From Diogma glabrata (Eukaryota > Arthropoda > Insecta > Diptera > Cylindrotomidae): a DNA stretch of 64,000 nucleotides. Numbering within the stretch: position 1 is the stretch's first letter; each line of letters opens with the position of its first letter. A program made the position numbers and the translations under genes. The notes beneath the pieces were generated by a model that ran no database searches, had not been told where the DNA came from, and was given only the letters and a program-made list of their open reading frames with translations. Below are positions 32,538 through 44,423 of this stretch, piece after piece. The DNA is taken from contig OY856186.1 in the NCBI GenBank assembly GCA_963693315.1, positions 306,296,661-306,360,660 on the forward strand, in the 5' to 3' direction.

Positions 32538-32942
32538 TTAAAGCCAAATGGTTAAAGCCAAATGGATATAATTCAAATACTTAATATTAATAAGTTAATT
32601 AAAATTATGTGTTGAAAGTAATTCAAAATGTATATATTGAGATATAACATATTTCAAAAATAAATTTTTTAAATGAAATTTAAAGAATATAGTTATATAA
32701 TTCAAAGATAAATATTATTTGAACAGTGTGATTAAAGCATTAGTATATTTCAATTACAAAATTTTCAAAGTGAAGAATAAATGATGAAGTTGTAGAGTAA
32801 ATCAATGATGTTATTTAGTGCAATAGAAAAATATATGCAATTAATACCATTATGGTATCACCTGAGAAACCAATTATAGCGGTAATTTACCGGGAGGTTA
32901 TAAAGATCATAGGACGCAAGCCAAAAGTATCCGTAACAAAAT
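32538..32942. other. AT-rich spacer, probably holding the 3' UTR of the LINE
   Basis: Between the mariner right end and the stop codon of the I/Jockey-type LINE at 32943. The 3' end of that LINE must lie here, but no clear tail or target duplication was found. A short palindromic TACCATTATGGTA lies near 32847-32859. Confidence 0.45.
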
Positions 32943-34262
32943 TTACAGCTCGACCTTAATATTATGAAAAAAATCAATAATGTCGTTCATGTAAGCGACA
33001 TTATTGGTCAATAAAATTTCCTTCAAGTCATGTTCCTGAAGAAAAGGGTACTTAGCTCTGTCCGTAGCAAATTTGGGACATGTCATGAGCACATGAGCTG
33101 CAGATTCCGTACAATTGCAGGTCTCGCATTTATCGTCCTCGATGAGTCCGATCAGTTTATAAAATTTTTTGTCAAGACAGTATCCGGTTTTTAATCTGTT
33201 TATTTTCTTTATGACATGAGAGTAGAGCTCCTTCTTAAAAAACCAAGGTTTTTGTTTTATCTTGTAGTCAATGTTCCGATCATGAGTGATACCTTTCTGT
33301 CTGGTTTTAATTATAAAAATATCTTGCCATTGTCTGTATAATGAGTTTATATGTAATTTACAAGATTCGTCCGGTGGTATTTTAATAAAAAGGAAATTGT
33401 CGGACATAGAGCCTCTTTTGGCTGCAGCATCTGCTAGGTCATTTCCCGAGATGCCAGAATGACCAGGAATCCAGCAAAGTGTGATCCTAACATCGTTGGT
33501 ATGCACCAAGAGGGCTATGATTTTTTCAAAGTATTTATTCTTGGAAGAGACATAGTTGGATAAAGAACTGCAGACACTAAGTGAGTCAGTAAATACAACC
33601 AGATGTGAAATGCCGGAGTACAGAGCCATCTTAATGGACTCGAGGATAGTCAAGGACTCCAGTCTGGATATGTTATCCCGGATTGCAAAGGAGAAGGTAG
33701 ACATGTCATAAGTGTTATAAATTCCAATTCCATTTCCCATGTTGCTCTTGGAACCATCAGTAAAACTACAATCCAAATGAGAATAAGAATTTATATGTGA
33801 TGAGCAAATTCTTTTTTTATTATATAAGTCGAAAAAATCTCTTCTTGCAAAAAGGTCATGAAGGGAGGTATCTATAGTTAGTTTGTTGGTAAGAGAGGAG
33901 AAGTCCACTTTAAGCATGGAGGGAGCTGAGGGAATGTTGTTCAATAGATATCTATACTTATTAAAAATATAATTGAAGTGTTTAATGTTACAGTTGGAGG
34001 AAATCAAATTAACTATGATGGTATCATTATATATTTGATAGGATATGTATTTGTAAATATAGCCTTCAATTTTTAATTTAACTGGAAGATCCCCTGCTTC
34101 AGCAATAACTGCTGTAATTGGAGTGCTTTTTAGAAGTCCCAAACATATTCTAAGTCCACTGTTAATTGCAACCTGGAGCATGTCAAAATGATTGGTTTTG
34201 AGCGAGATAATGGAACTATACAGAATTCTGTTGACTATTAGGCCTTTGTGGATATTGATCAT
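32943..34262 (-). pseudogene. LINE ORF2 C-terminus: RNase H and Cys-rich tail
   Basis: 439 open codons. The RNase H catalytic set is visible: Asp in CSFTDGSKS, Glu in LESLTILESIKMAL, Asp in LVVFTDSLSVCSSL, and Asp in GNDLADAAAKRG after the WIPGHSGISGND motif. The C-terminal CETCNCTESAAHVLMTC is the CCHC-type motif found at the end of I/Jockey-type ORF2 proteins. RNase H removes the RNA template during reverse transcription. The frame is open, but it is shifted relative to the RT part upstream. Confidence 0.9.
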
Positions 34263-34319
34263 GGAGGAAGGTGAGCTCCAAAGTTCTTGCCTGAAAAAAT
34301 TTTAATTATATTGAGGATT

Positions 34320-35771
34320 TTTTTGCAGCCTTCTTTAATTATTTTATGATGTTTGTTGAAATTTAGTTTCTTATCAAAGTAAAAACCAAGTATTCTCAAG
34401 ACGTTAACTTGCTCAATGGTTGAATAATTTATGATAAGCTTAGTTTTTAAGTGAGGTCTGTTAGAATTATGTATATATATATGTAATTAGTCTTCCTTGC
34501 GTTGATCTGCAGTTTCAACAATCCCAATTCCCTGACAAAGCTTTCCAGAAAGAGGTTGGTTTTGATTTGAGCCATTGTGAAAGAGTCAGCTATCGCGAAA
34601 AAGAAGTCATCCGCGTATTGAAAAATGGAAATGTCATCCTTAGATAGGTTGTGTAAATGATAGGTGTATAAATTGAAGAGAGTTGGGCTCGCCGCCTTGC
34701 GGTAACCCTTTGTTTACCATTCTGTGAATTTTAAACGAATCGTCAAAGGTTATTTTTCTATTAATGAGACGATCGCGGATCTAAAGGACATAAGGGAGAG
34801 GAATTTTAATGTTATTCATGATTTTAATTAATATTTCTATGTCAACATTGTCGAACGCACCGCTTATATCAATATTAATCAGAAAGATGCACTGGCTGTT
34901 GTTTATATGAGATGTTAGGTTGTTTAGTAAGCAGAAAATTAGGTCTCGAGAGGATCTACCTCTTCTGAAGCCAAAAGAATGGTCTGGGAGTATAGAATTA
35001 GCGATGATGTAATCGTCAACCCTGCAGGTGATCATTTTGGCCATGATTTCATAGAAAATGGAGAGAAGAGAAATAGGGCGATAATTGTGGAATTTAGAGC
35101 TGTCTTTGTTAAGTTTGGCAATGGGGATAACCTTAGCAATATTCCAGTTGGAAGGAAATGACTGTTCGTGCCATGCCTTGTTCATGAGAGTTGTCACAGT
35201 CTTTGATTATCGAAGTTGAGGTCCTTTAAAATTTTATAGGAAATCAAATCCATTCCGGGTGAGGTATTCTTAGATTTCCTCAATATATTTTGGATCTCTT
35301 CGACACTGAATTCATCTGTATTCCAAGATATATTGTAGGCCTCGTTGTCTACAAGGGCTCTGGAAATGGTTGGGTAGTATAAGTTCATGAACCCTTCTAC
35401 GTTATCATAAGTGTTAAAGATGTTAAGTTTATTGTTCCCCTGAGTAAAACAGTTGATCTTCCTCCAGATTGTGCTAGCATTCGAGCTGGGGTTAATATCT
35501 TCACTAAATTTGTGCCAGGATTGTTTCTTGGCCTTCTTGATCTCTCTTTTTAATCTGCAAGTGGCCCTTTTTAGGCCATAATAGGAGAAGGGGTCAGACA
35601 ATTTATTATAAAGTTTCAATTTCTCTCTCTTAATGATCCACAATCTTTGTATTTTATCGTTCCACCATGGTTTTGGTGTAAATTTGTTGTCGTTTGGCAA
35701 AACTTTAGAGTTACTATTGATGATGTCAGTTAGTGTAGTTTCGTAGTGAATTAGATTAGAAAAATGGTTAG
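34320..35771 (-). pseudogene. LINE ORF2 reverse transcriptase, frameshifted
   Basis: Pieces: 35700-35194 (KPWWNDKIQ, SPGMDLISYKIL), 35197-34781 (WNIAKVIPIAKL, YRPISLLS, DHSFGFRRGRS, then INIDISGAFDNVD with the first catalytic Asp), then downstream frames giving KGLPQGG and YADDFFFAIADS with the catalytic YADD near 34590-34605. A one-base deletion follows LPQGG near 34690. Further frame changes lie near 35195, 34780 and 34300. All catalytic Asp residues survive, but the frame does not. Confidence 0.88.
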
Positions 35772-36806
35772 TTATAAAAATATGAAAAATTTTCCTTTTT
35801 CAAAAACAGCTTATTATAGACAAGTTGAAAAATCAAACTACAAAAATTACATAAAAACTGTTTAGTTTTATTTTACAATTTTTTAATTTTTGTTAGTTAT
35901 AGTTACTCCAATATTTCGACTTGTTAGTCATTATCAAGGAAAGTCTAAACTATAACTTCATGGTTTTTTAAAAAAATGCTTTATATAAAACAATGATAAT
36001 TAAGGAAAAAAAAACTATATAAACTGGCATTAACACTAATAAAAAAACTTTTAGATCAACATATGATCGTGTCATCAAAATTTAAAAATTAACTGAATAC
36101 AAAAAACAAAATCAAAAACCAAATAACTAGCAATTAATTATATATTCCTTCTTGTAATAAAAACCTAACATTATATTTTTTATATGTGCCAATTATATTA
36201 CGTCATTATCTATGCGATATATATTCTCAAATAAAAAAAAAAAAATAAAATAAAAAAATAATATAAAATATAAAATTAAACTGTTTAATTTTTTAATTTT
36301 ATATTTTATATTATTTTTTTATTTTATTTTTTTTTTTTTTTTTTATTTGAGAATATATATCGCATAGATAATGACGTAATATAATTGGCACATATAAAAA
36401 ATATAATGTTAGGTTTTTATTACAAGAAGGAATATATAATTAATTGCTAGTTATTTGGTTTTTGATTTTGTTTTTTGTATTCAGTTAATTTTTAAATTTT
36501 GATGACACGATCATATGTTGATCTAAAAGTTTTTTTATTAGTGTTAATGCCAGTTTATATAGTTTTTTTTTTCCTTAATTATCATTGTTTTATATAAAGC
36601 ATTTTTTTAAAAAACCATGAAGTTATAGTTTAGACTTTCCTTGATAATGACTAACAAGTCGAAATATTGGAGTAACTATAACTAACAAAAATTAAAAAAT
36701 TGTAAAATAAAACTAAACAGTTTTTATGTAATTTTTGTAGTTTGATTTTTCAACTTGTCTATAATAAGCTGTTTTTGAAAAAGGAAAATTTTTCATATTT
36801 TTATAA
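35772..36806. mobile_element. 1035-bp near-perfect palindrome (foldback element) inserted in the LINE
   Basis: From TTATAAAAATATG at 35772 to CATATTTTTATAA ending at 36806 the sequence is its own reverse complement around a centre at about 36289, with arms of about 517 bp. Only small differences are visible near the A/T-homopolymer-rich centre. It contains no ORF. Both arms carry CTCCAATATTTCGACTTG and AGTCATTATCAAGG. The LINE reading sequence continues on both sides (before: FLSKSSMVTC; after: HFSNLIHYETT), so this is an insertion. TA, TTA or TAA at the ends could be a duplication but cannot be separated from the palindrome itself. Confidence 0.9.
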
Positions 36807-37620
36807 TTTGAATAAAAAGACAAGTAACCATTGAAGATTTTGATAAAAAATGGTTAGGATTAAGGTCTGATATATCTTTCATAATTTTTGAGTGGTTGCG
36901 TTTAATTATGTTGCATTTAATTATGTTGCATTGAGTAGTATTAAATTTGTCCATATATTCTATCAAAATTGGTAAGTGGTCAGATGTGCCTATATTATTA
37001 TGAACTATTTTTAAATCTATTGCAGAGGATGAATTTAGGCTACCCAGTCTGGTGTGACTGCCGTCATAGAGCACTATGAAGTTAGAGTTTGTTATAATAT
37101 CCGCAATGAAGTCACCTTTTGGGTCAGAAGGGTTAAGATTGTCCCATAAACCATGGTGGGCGTTTATATCCCTTAGAATTAAGGAGTTGTTAATATCCTT
37201 TAAGTTCCACAACAATATAGAGAAGTTGGATTTCAGGATTTGGTTATTGATGTTGTGGGGGGCGTAAAAGGTTGTGAGTGAGAATGTTAGATTTTTTGGA
37301 TCCGAAATTACTATATTCAGGACTTCCAGTGTTTTCAGATCCCAATGATTGTTGATTTTTTTAATATTAATACTATTTTTGACCATGAATCCAACTCCCC
37401 CAAAACCATCGTTCCTATGATTCAGGATATATGTATAACCTTTCGACCTGTAAATGTGTGTTGGATTCGACCATATTTCAGATAAGCAGACTATATCGAT
37501 GCTATTCTTTAGGAGGAATAGTTCCAATTCTGATTTGTTGCTTTTTAGGCTCCTGATGTTGATTTGGATAATTTTAAAAGTCATAATATGTGAAAGAATA
37601 AAAAATAAAAAAGGAAACAA
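36807..37620 (-). pseudogene. LINE ORF2 apurinic-type endonuclease
   Basis: Minus strand, about 270 codons. AP-endonuclease motifs: QINIRSLKSNK, VCLSEIW (Glu metal ligand), TTFYAPH, RDINAHHGLWD (the usual GDxNAHH with Arg in place of Gly) and SDHLPI at the end of the domain. It nicks the target site for target-primed reverse transcription. The palindrome cuts the protein between this domain and RT. Confidence 0.88.
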
Positions 37621-37765
37621 CTGAACAACAGTGATTATCCGGCAAGTTATACGTCAGGATTTAATGTGTTCTATATATGAGTTGAAACGTGGGAATCTGA
37701 GATACGGTAAAAATAATGTGAATTTAAATAATAGCTGAAGCGAGTTAACTTACGTGAATAAACTA

Positions 37766-39288
37766 TTAAGGAATGGTCTTTATGGTATTCTTGATTATGG
37801 TTGGGGTATCTTCCCTATTTCCTATTATATGATTAATGGACTCTTTAGAGTGTGCAAACAGTAAGTATCTCATCTTTTTTAAATTCTCACATAAATTTCC
37901 GATTGTAATGTCACTATTTGTTTCATTGTCTTGTGGATTGGAGAGCGTTTCCCCAATAATGAGTGTATCCTTGACCAGTAACAAGACCTCGAGATGTTTC
38001 TCCTTAATTTCTTTTATCTCTGCTTTTAAGAGGTCATTGTCCTTCTTGTTTGTTTCCTTAAATAATTGCCATTCCTTAAACATGTCATTATATTCTTTGT
38101 GTAAATTCATTAAAGACTCATTGTTTTTCCTTAATTTAATATTTTCTCTCAAGAGGGCCATGATGTAAGTTTTTTGTTTAGTGACTGAGTTGGTTATGTT
38201 GTTAGAAGGAGATTCCTTATTGAAAGTTGAATTATTTACTTGTAATCCCGATAGGATGGGGTAGGAAATAAGAGTAATTTAGCTTCCCTGTAAGAAATTC
38301 TTTTAGAGCACATCAAAAGTTTAATATCCTTCTGGATGGCTAACTTTCTACAGTCGTAATGATTAGTCCTAGTCCGATTATCACAATATAAACAATGAGG
38401 TTCCCTAGTACAGGTGGATGATAAGTGGTCACTGTCCGTACAGTTAGAACATCTGCTCCTGCCATTACAGAACGACGAGGTGTGACCGTAGACCAAACAG
38501 TTGAAACAGATTATTGGTTTTGGAATGAATGGATAAATTGTTCTTTTTACATTAGAAATGTACATATGATCTGGCAGAGGGTATCTTCGGAAAGATAAAA
38601 TTAAGGAAGATGTGTCTTCTACAGACTTTAAAGTAGGATTCCATTTTGTGAGTCTGTCTATGTGGGATATACGATCAGAGGGATCTATTTCTTTCCAAAT
38701 ATCCTCAATGGTCAAACTTGGCGATATAGATCTTATAATGCCTTTGGTTGTCATATAGTATTCTGGTATATAGGCTTTGTGATCTTTAACTTGAGAGAAA
38801 TGGTCTAGAATTTCATTGGCTGTGTTCCAATCTAGAGTTTTGACTCTTAATTTGGATTTTTTCCTTTGGTATATCTCCATGATAGCTCCTGTATGTAATT
38901 TATTGAGTGACAGGGCCGTGGAAAGATCGTTAATGAGGTTCCCTTCTATGATTAAAGTATAAGGACCATCATCATCAGGACGGTATTTCATAGTCCGGTT
39001 GTCCGGAGAAACTTCAGGCATAGTCTCATTCACATTGATTCCATGTTTCAAATTTGACCCATTAACATCACGTATTTCTTTTGCATTATAAGAGGTGTTA
39101 ATTGTGTTGATGTCCTCTTCTATAAGGCTGTTGTGATCAAATAATTCGTCCATATCTAAAGACTCGTTGTAAATAAGGCTTGTTAAATTTGTTGTGAAAG
39201 GTTCCATGTTTATTTCGCTGTCGGTTTTGGCTCTTTTGATTATCTCAATGGTGTCAAATTTTATTTTTTTTTTATTTGGCCTATCCAT
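37766..39288 (-). pseudogene. LINE ORF1 (Gag-like) with zinc knuckles and coiled coil, one frameshift
   Basis: 350 open codons from 39288 (MDRPNKKK..), then a frame change near 38260 into 38161-37766. The N-terminal part is acidic/polar. The centre has an RRM-like region followed by three Cys-rich motifs at about residues 263-313: CFNCLVYGHTSSFC, CSNCTDSDHLSSTC and CLYCDNRTRTNHYDC. After the shift comes FPTPSY/SYPILSGLQ, typical of I/Jockey-type ORF1. A charged helical segment then has strong coiled-coil character (MALLRENIKLRKNNESL..KAEIKEIKEKHLEVLLLV). The product would bind the element RNA and multimerise. Confidence 0.88.
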
Positions 39289-41808
39289 GACATTTGAGAG
39301 AATATATTCTCAAAATGAGGGAATGACTTGGAGATTTAGGAGAGTTACTATATATTAATTAATGCTGATATATTAACTAAAGTTCCATAGCCCAAATCTC
39401 GAAACATTAATAAAAATATTAGAGAGTGCTGTGTAACAAAGGAGAAGAAAGAGATGTTACTTTTTGCACTTGGATTCTTTAAAGAAAGAACGAGTGCGGT
39501 GTGATTAATATGTAAGTAAATATGGAGGAGGGAAAGCTCTTTCGGAAAACAAAAAGGCGTGAAGTAAAGGTCAATAGAGTTTAATGGTATGTGTCTCCAG
39601 CAAACAAAACTCGAAAATGATCAATACCGGATACCACTCGACATTGCTTGAATGGTTGATGTGTCAAAAATTAAATAGTTTAATTTCTGATCTGAAAAAA
39701 GTGGTACAGGATAAAACCCTAACTTAATTTAATTTATCTACCGTGGTCGTCTATACAAATTTTAACGCGAATACCCCGTGAAATATCAGAAATGATAATA
39801 AAAGGAGTCAATATCATCCTTAGTTTTTTAACCATAATACATTCTATGACAAATCATTTAATTGAAATATACGATTATGCTAAACATTGCATGCGATTGA
39901 AATTGTAATATTAATATATAACATCATATGATATTGATTGATGATGCCAAGTAGTATAATGTGTTGGAATATTTAGCTTTGGTTTTAGATCCTTATATAT
40001 TTTGAATTGTAAGGCATAATGTTGGAGAACCAATCCTGTACTCTACTTTGGTTTTGTTGTTGGATCTTAATTTAAACAATTTCAGTAATATGTTATCTTT
40101 ATGTTTTCCGCAGTATGGCGTATAATTTCTTGATTTCTGAATAGATGCTTTTTTGTGGCTTTAGTTATTATTGATCTGGTTGATAGCCGATTGAAATGCT
40201 TTAATTTAATTAATATTACAGCAACTCGATGTAGTTATCTTGATGTTATGAATGGCTAGTATGTGTGTAATCTAGTTGAACCACGTTTTGATTAATTCTT
40301 CCAGATGTATCTAGTTCAGTTATTTGTATGGAGCATGATATATTGATATTAAACTACAGCATAAAATTTCACATGTGAGTGCACGTGAATATAAGTTGTA
40401 CCGGTGTGGTATTGATTGTTAGTTAATTGAAACAATTTAACCACGTTGCGTGTGATGCCAATAAAAGTATCTCCGTGTAGAATTTCTAATTTAACTTGAT
40501 AATACACGTACAAGTTGCGTGTTGTATGAGTGGGTGCAACACGTTGAAACACGTTTTTTCTTGTAATGCCTAATTTTTAGGTTAATGGTGGCGAAACAAC
40601 TTTCCGGATATTTAATTGTACACTTATCCCCCGTAGTTAATTAAATTTTGACTTATTTGTGATAATGTTGTTGGTAGTGTTGAATAAATGCTTGGATAAT
40701 ACCAATAAAAAATTTTAAGCATCCATAATGGCGTCCATGTACACTCAATTGTTCTAGGTTTATCAAAAAAATGGCCAATTTGTCTTAGGTGATATTAGCG
40801 TTTTATTTTGTTTGAATGCTAAAGAATATTGTTCACTGTTTTTCACACATTAATTATTATGTTTTAAATTGAAATTAGTTATGAAATTTATTTATTAAAC
40901 TTTTCTTATTTTAACAGAATACAATTTTGCATGTACACTGTACAGTGGTCGAACAAAGAATGAGAAAATATTTTATATATTATGCTTAATATATTGTCAA
41001 TAATATGTACTTCATAAACAAATTTAAATTATTTAATTGTAGTAAAATGAGAAATTTCATAAATAACTTTTAAATTATTCAAATTGTGTTTTGTATGGAA
41101 TTCCATATAAAATTTTTGTGATTTTTTCTCTTATCCACTTTTTGCAGCGCCATTGCGGTAAATACCGGAACAGAAAAATCGCCCTATAATCAAATACACC
41201 AAGAAATAACAATTATTCCACAATGTTCTCGAATACGAATCTCCTCTGTATAAAAGCAACCAATAACACAATTTTCAAAAGTTCACTCAGGGAGTTATAA
41301 ATTATAATGTATATTTTTTATTTGATTTTCTAAGGCATTGTTACAATATGTATAAATAAAACTATATGGAGTTTAAAGGAAATAGCGTTAAAATATCAAC
41401 GATGAAATTAAAATAATGAATTTCATAATTCAAAAAAGAAACAATTTAGAAAAACTTTTTTTAATTTTTTAACAAAACTTGCTTGATTCGTGTGATAACT
41501 AAATCAGAAAACAAAATTTTCTTAAATAAAAATGAATTTTTCAATGAAAACTAGATGAAAACATATTTCCATTGTTAACTAGTTCGAAAAATTGTACCCA
41601 AAAATTTTATGCGAAAGTTAAAAACGAATTAAAAAAAAGATTTTCAAATAAAGGAAATTTTTAAATAAAAAAGCCAACACAGTTGCTATAAAATTTCAGT
41701 TAAGTAGTGTGAATCCTGCAGAACACACACAGATACTGCGATTAATGGTTACACTAGAATACCCAGGTACATTGTTTGGGTGTAATCAGCACTTATTGTT
41801 GAAAATAG
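39289..41808. other. AT-rich non-coding stretch (LINE 5' UTR unknown)
   Basis: No ORF above about 70 codons is credible. The 5' UTR and promoter of the LINE should lie in the first few hundred bases. The segment 41000-41062 is an inverted relative of 23853-23920. The rest is unassigned. Confidence 0.5.
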
Positions 41809-41900
41809 GTGCGTTCGATTTGACTGAAACAACTGAAAAAACAACAACAATTACATTTAATTTTTCAATTGCTTCAGTTGTTTCAGTCAAATCGAACACG
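41809..41900. repeat. 92-bp hairpin (miniature inverted repeat)
   Basis: A 25-bp arm starting GTTCGATTTGACTGAAAC at 41813-41837 is repeated exactly inverted at 41873-41897, around a ~35-bp loop rich in ACAAC and TTTAATTTTTC. The arms contain an interrupted CTGAAACAACTGAA. It could be a very short MITE or an imperfect transposon remnant. Confidence 0.8.
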
Positions 41901-42717
41901 ACTAATATATATAGATTACGCAGCCTACCTTTTCGTATTTTCCGCTAGGGAGTGGACAAAAATTAAATTTATTTTATTCAGCAAACGTCAGATTGTATTA
42001 TACTTTGTTTTATTTACAAACAGCACGCGGCGTGATCAAATAACAAACAAAAATAACATAAAATCGCTCTCTTTTTTTTAATTTGCATGAAAATAAACTA
42101 ATGTATTTACTAGTTTTGTGGACTGTGAAAGTCATTATTTGTGTGAGAACTCAATAAATGTTATTAAAATAGTATTAATGAAAAATGCCGATCATATGAA
42201 GCGCGTGAAAATCCTCTATACATTTTTGTTCGAACAGTTGTACGTCTTTTAAGGCTTTTTTTTAAAATTTTCAGTGATTAAATTTTCGACACGATAAATT
42301 TGATATTAGCACGTACGAAACACCAAAACTGTCACCATGTTATGGAACAATCTAGATAACCATGTTGTGCAGTAACAATCTAATAATTATAAATGTTATT
42401 TCTATTATAATATTATATTGTCTATTATAATAATTAAACAAGTAAAACATTGTGGAAAGTACTTCCTTTGAAAACAAAATTTTTGTTCCGTGAAAATCGG
42501 TTGAAATGTTTTAAATAGACTATAGATAGAGGATCAACAGTGAATAGCAGGTCAATAGCAATTAAACTTTTAGTGATAAGTGTTATAATAAGTGATATGA
42601 ATTTTATTGTTGTGATTTCATAATATAAAAACATTAATTTTTTGTGAAGTAAAATTAAGTGAAAGATGAATTTTTAATAAATTACCAAGTAGTTTGATTT
42701 AAATTTGGTTACGAACA
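41901..42717. other. AT-rich stretch upstream of the candidate first exon
   Basis: If the exon at 42718 is real, its promoter and 5' UTR lie here. No TATA-initiator pair could be chosen with confidence. Confidence 0.3.
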
Positions 42718-42767
42718 ATGAAAATTGTGGATAGATTGCCGACTGATACCTTAGTCATGGCAGCCAG
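42718..42767 (+). CDS. possible first coding exon of a host gene
   Basis: ATG in good insect context (ACGAACAATG) begins 16 codons, MKIVDRLPTDTLVMAA, and ends AG at a consensus GTAAGT donor (42768). I do not recognise the protein. A hAT transposon starts 15 bp into the presumed intron. No continuing exon was identified after 44838. A chance combination of ATG and donor is possible. Confidence 0.3.
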
Positions 42768-43065
42768 GTAAGTGGGCATATATAGGGTTACCATATCTAG
42801 ATCTACCAGAAAGAGTATTTTGTCGAGAAAATAAGTTCAAAAAAGAGTACAAAAGAGTACACATTTAAAACGACCACTTTATTAAAATAATAAATTAAAT
42901 TCAATAAAAAATCAAAAAATTGTATTGGTTAATTTGTTTTTATTCTTATAACTTCAATTCAAAATAGATAAATAAATAAAATAATAAAAAATTATATAGT
43001 ACTTCAGGTAACTAGGTTTTATAATTGTGTCTATATTAATATCATCACGCACTCGTAAATAACTA

Positions 43066-43211
43066 AGTATATGTGTGTCGATTAGAATCAAAAGCTATTC
43101 CACTTTTTAAATTTTTTGAGTTAGTGATTACAATTGTTACCTTGTAACAAAAGGTGGAAAAGAAAAAAAGTGGAATAGATCGCTTTTGATTCTAATCGAA
43201 ACATGCATACT
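43066..43211. repeat. 146-bp hairpin inside the hAT element
   Basis: The arms share GATTAGAATCAAAAGC and CTATTCCACTTTTT in inverted orientation (43066-43110 against 43168-43211), about 45 bp each. The centre contains ACAATTGTTAC followed by GTAACA. Probably a nested MITE. No target duplication was established. Confidence 0.75.
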
Positions 43212-43319
43212 ATCCTATGAAATCATATTTCGCTTTACTTCGCACTTCCGATAAAAGTTTTCTGTTATTTAAACAATATTCGTAGAACTGTTGGCAGTTA
43301 AAATCTTTAAAATTAAATT

Positions 43320-44423
43320 TTCAAAAATCCTCTTTGGTTGCCTCATTTAGAGGATTTTCAAAAAATAGTAGAATTACAACTGGAGTCTGCTTTTGCGACA
43401 GAAAGTACGACTTCAATGCTGGATATAATTGAAGAATTCAGTTTACCGACGGAAACAAAGATAACCATCGAGTTTTTGAATGACACAAAAGCTTTTTATA
43501 TTCTATATCGACAAAATTACAAAATCCTTTTAAGGCCTCTGTCCTGATTGTAAATATGTAAAAATAGTTATAAATTTTTACTGCTATGGAATCCCCATCA
43601 ATTGGTAGCCCGTCTAGAGCATGTTGAACGCAATTATTTAAAATATGCGCTGGACATCCTACCCCAATTAAATCACGACTTAATTCTGATTTTAATCGAT
43701 AAAATACATTGTTTTCTCCTCTCCTCTCAATTCCACCAAAATTCGTATTGCAATTATCCCCGGTAAAGGCGATACACTTTGCAATGATTAATTGGCAAAT
43801 TGTTACAGATTTTTCTTCAGGCACTGAGGTTAAATTTATTAAGATATGCTGAATTCCCAATTCAGTGTCTAAATATTGTACCAACACGGGAAATACTTTA
43901 GTGGCGCCATGATTTGAGCCATCCGTACAAACACCTACATATGCGATTTTTAAACTGTCAATTGCACTGCGCTGCAATTGCGCTGCTTAAAGAACTAGGA
44001 GCGTTATTCACTATTGCTTCTGTCTTGGTCCTGGCAGAAGAAATTTTAGAAGCAGTTTCCGAATCACTGAAATAAACGCCTATATAATTTTGTGGAACAG
44101 TCGGATGATTGCTACAGCTACAGTTTTGATGGTGTTTTACAATATGAAATGCTAAAGTTGCTTCCAGCGCTAGTACTTTAACTTCTACTTCATTTTGCCG
44201 AATAAAAATCTGGTCAATTTTTCTGGAAGAACTTGTGGATCGTATGCGACTTTTGTGCTTATATGGATGCCAGATGCTGATCTAAATTGGATTTCCTTTT
44301 ATTTGCAATCAGTACATTTGTTCCACAAACTTCGCAAAAAGCCTCAAAATCTGATTTGGTACGTTTAAACATGGGGTATTTAGTCTCCAGTTCGTCATTA
44401 TATTTGCACTTTCGGCGCGACAT
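43320..44423 (-). pseudogene. hAT transposase with BED-type zinc finger, broken
   Basis: ATG at 44423 opens a BED-like finger: MSRRKCKYNDELETKYPMF, then FCEVCGTNVLIANKRKSNLDQHL (CxxC..H). Frames are then disrupted until 43977-43438, which encodes VCTDGSNHGATKVFPVLVQY, FTGDNCNTNFGGIERRG, LIGVGCPAHILNNCVQHALD and HSKTRWLSLFPSV. These are conserved blocks of a ZBED-related hAT group (catalytic domain with the D and C/H blocks). More coding remnants run to about 43320 (LYPALKSYFLSQ). The C-terminal dimerisation region is not seen. Confidence 0.85.

Larger units (their letters stand above)
32943..39288 (-). mobile_element. I/Jockey-type non-LTR retrotransposon, near full length but broken
   Basis: Minus-strand order: ORF1 with zinc knuckles and a coiled coil (39288-37766), AP endonuclease (37620-36807), reverse transcriptase (35770-34320), RNase H and C-terminal zinc-binding region (34262-32943). 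Having both an AP endonuclease and an RNase H domain points to the I superfamily rather than Jockey proper. It has several frameshifts and one large insertion, a 1035-bp palindrome at 35772-36806. Target duplications were not identified. Confidence 0.88.

Noticed and set aside
43338..43547. Plus-strand ORF over the hAT gene
   Set aside because: Antisense shadow of conserved minus-strand hAT transposase coding sequence.
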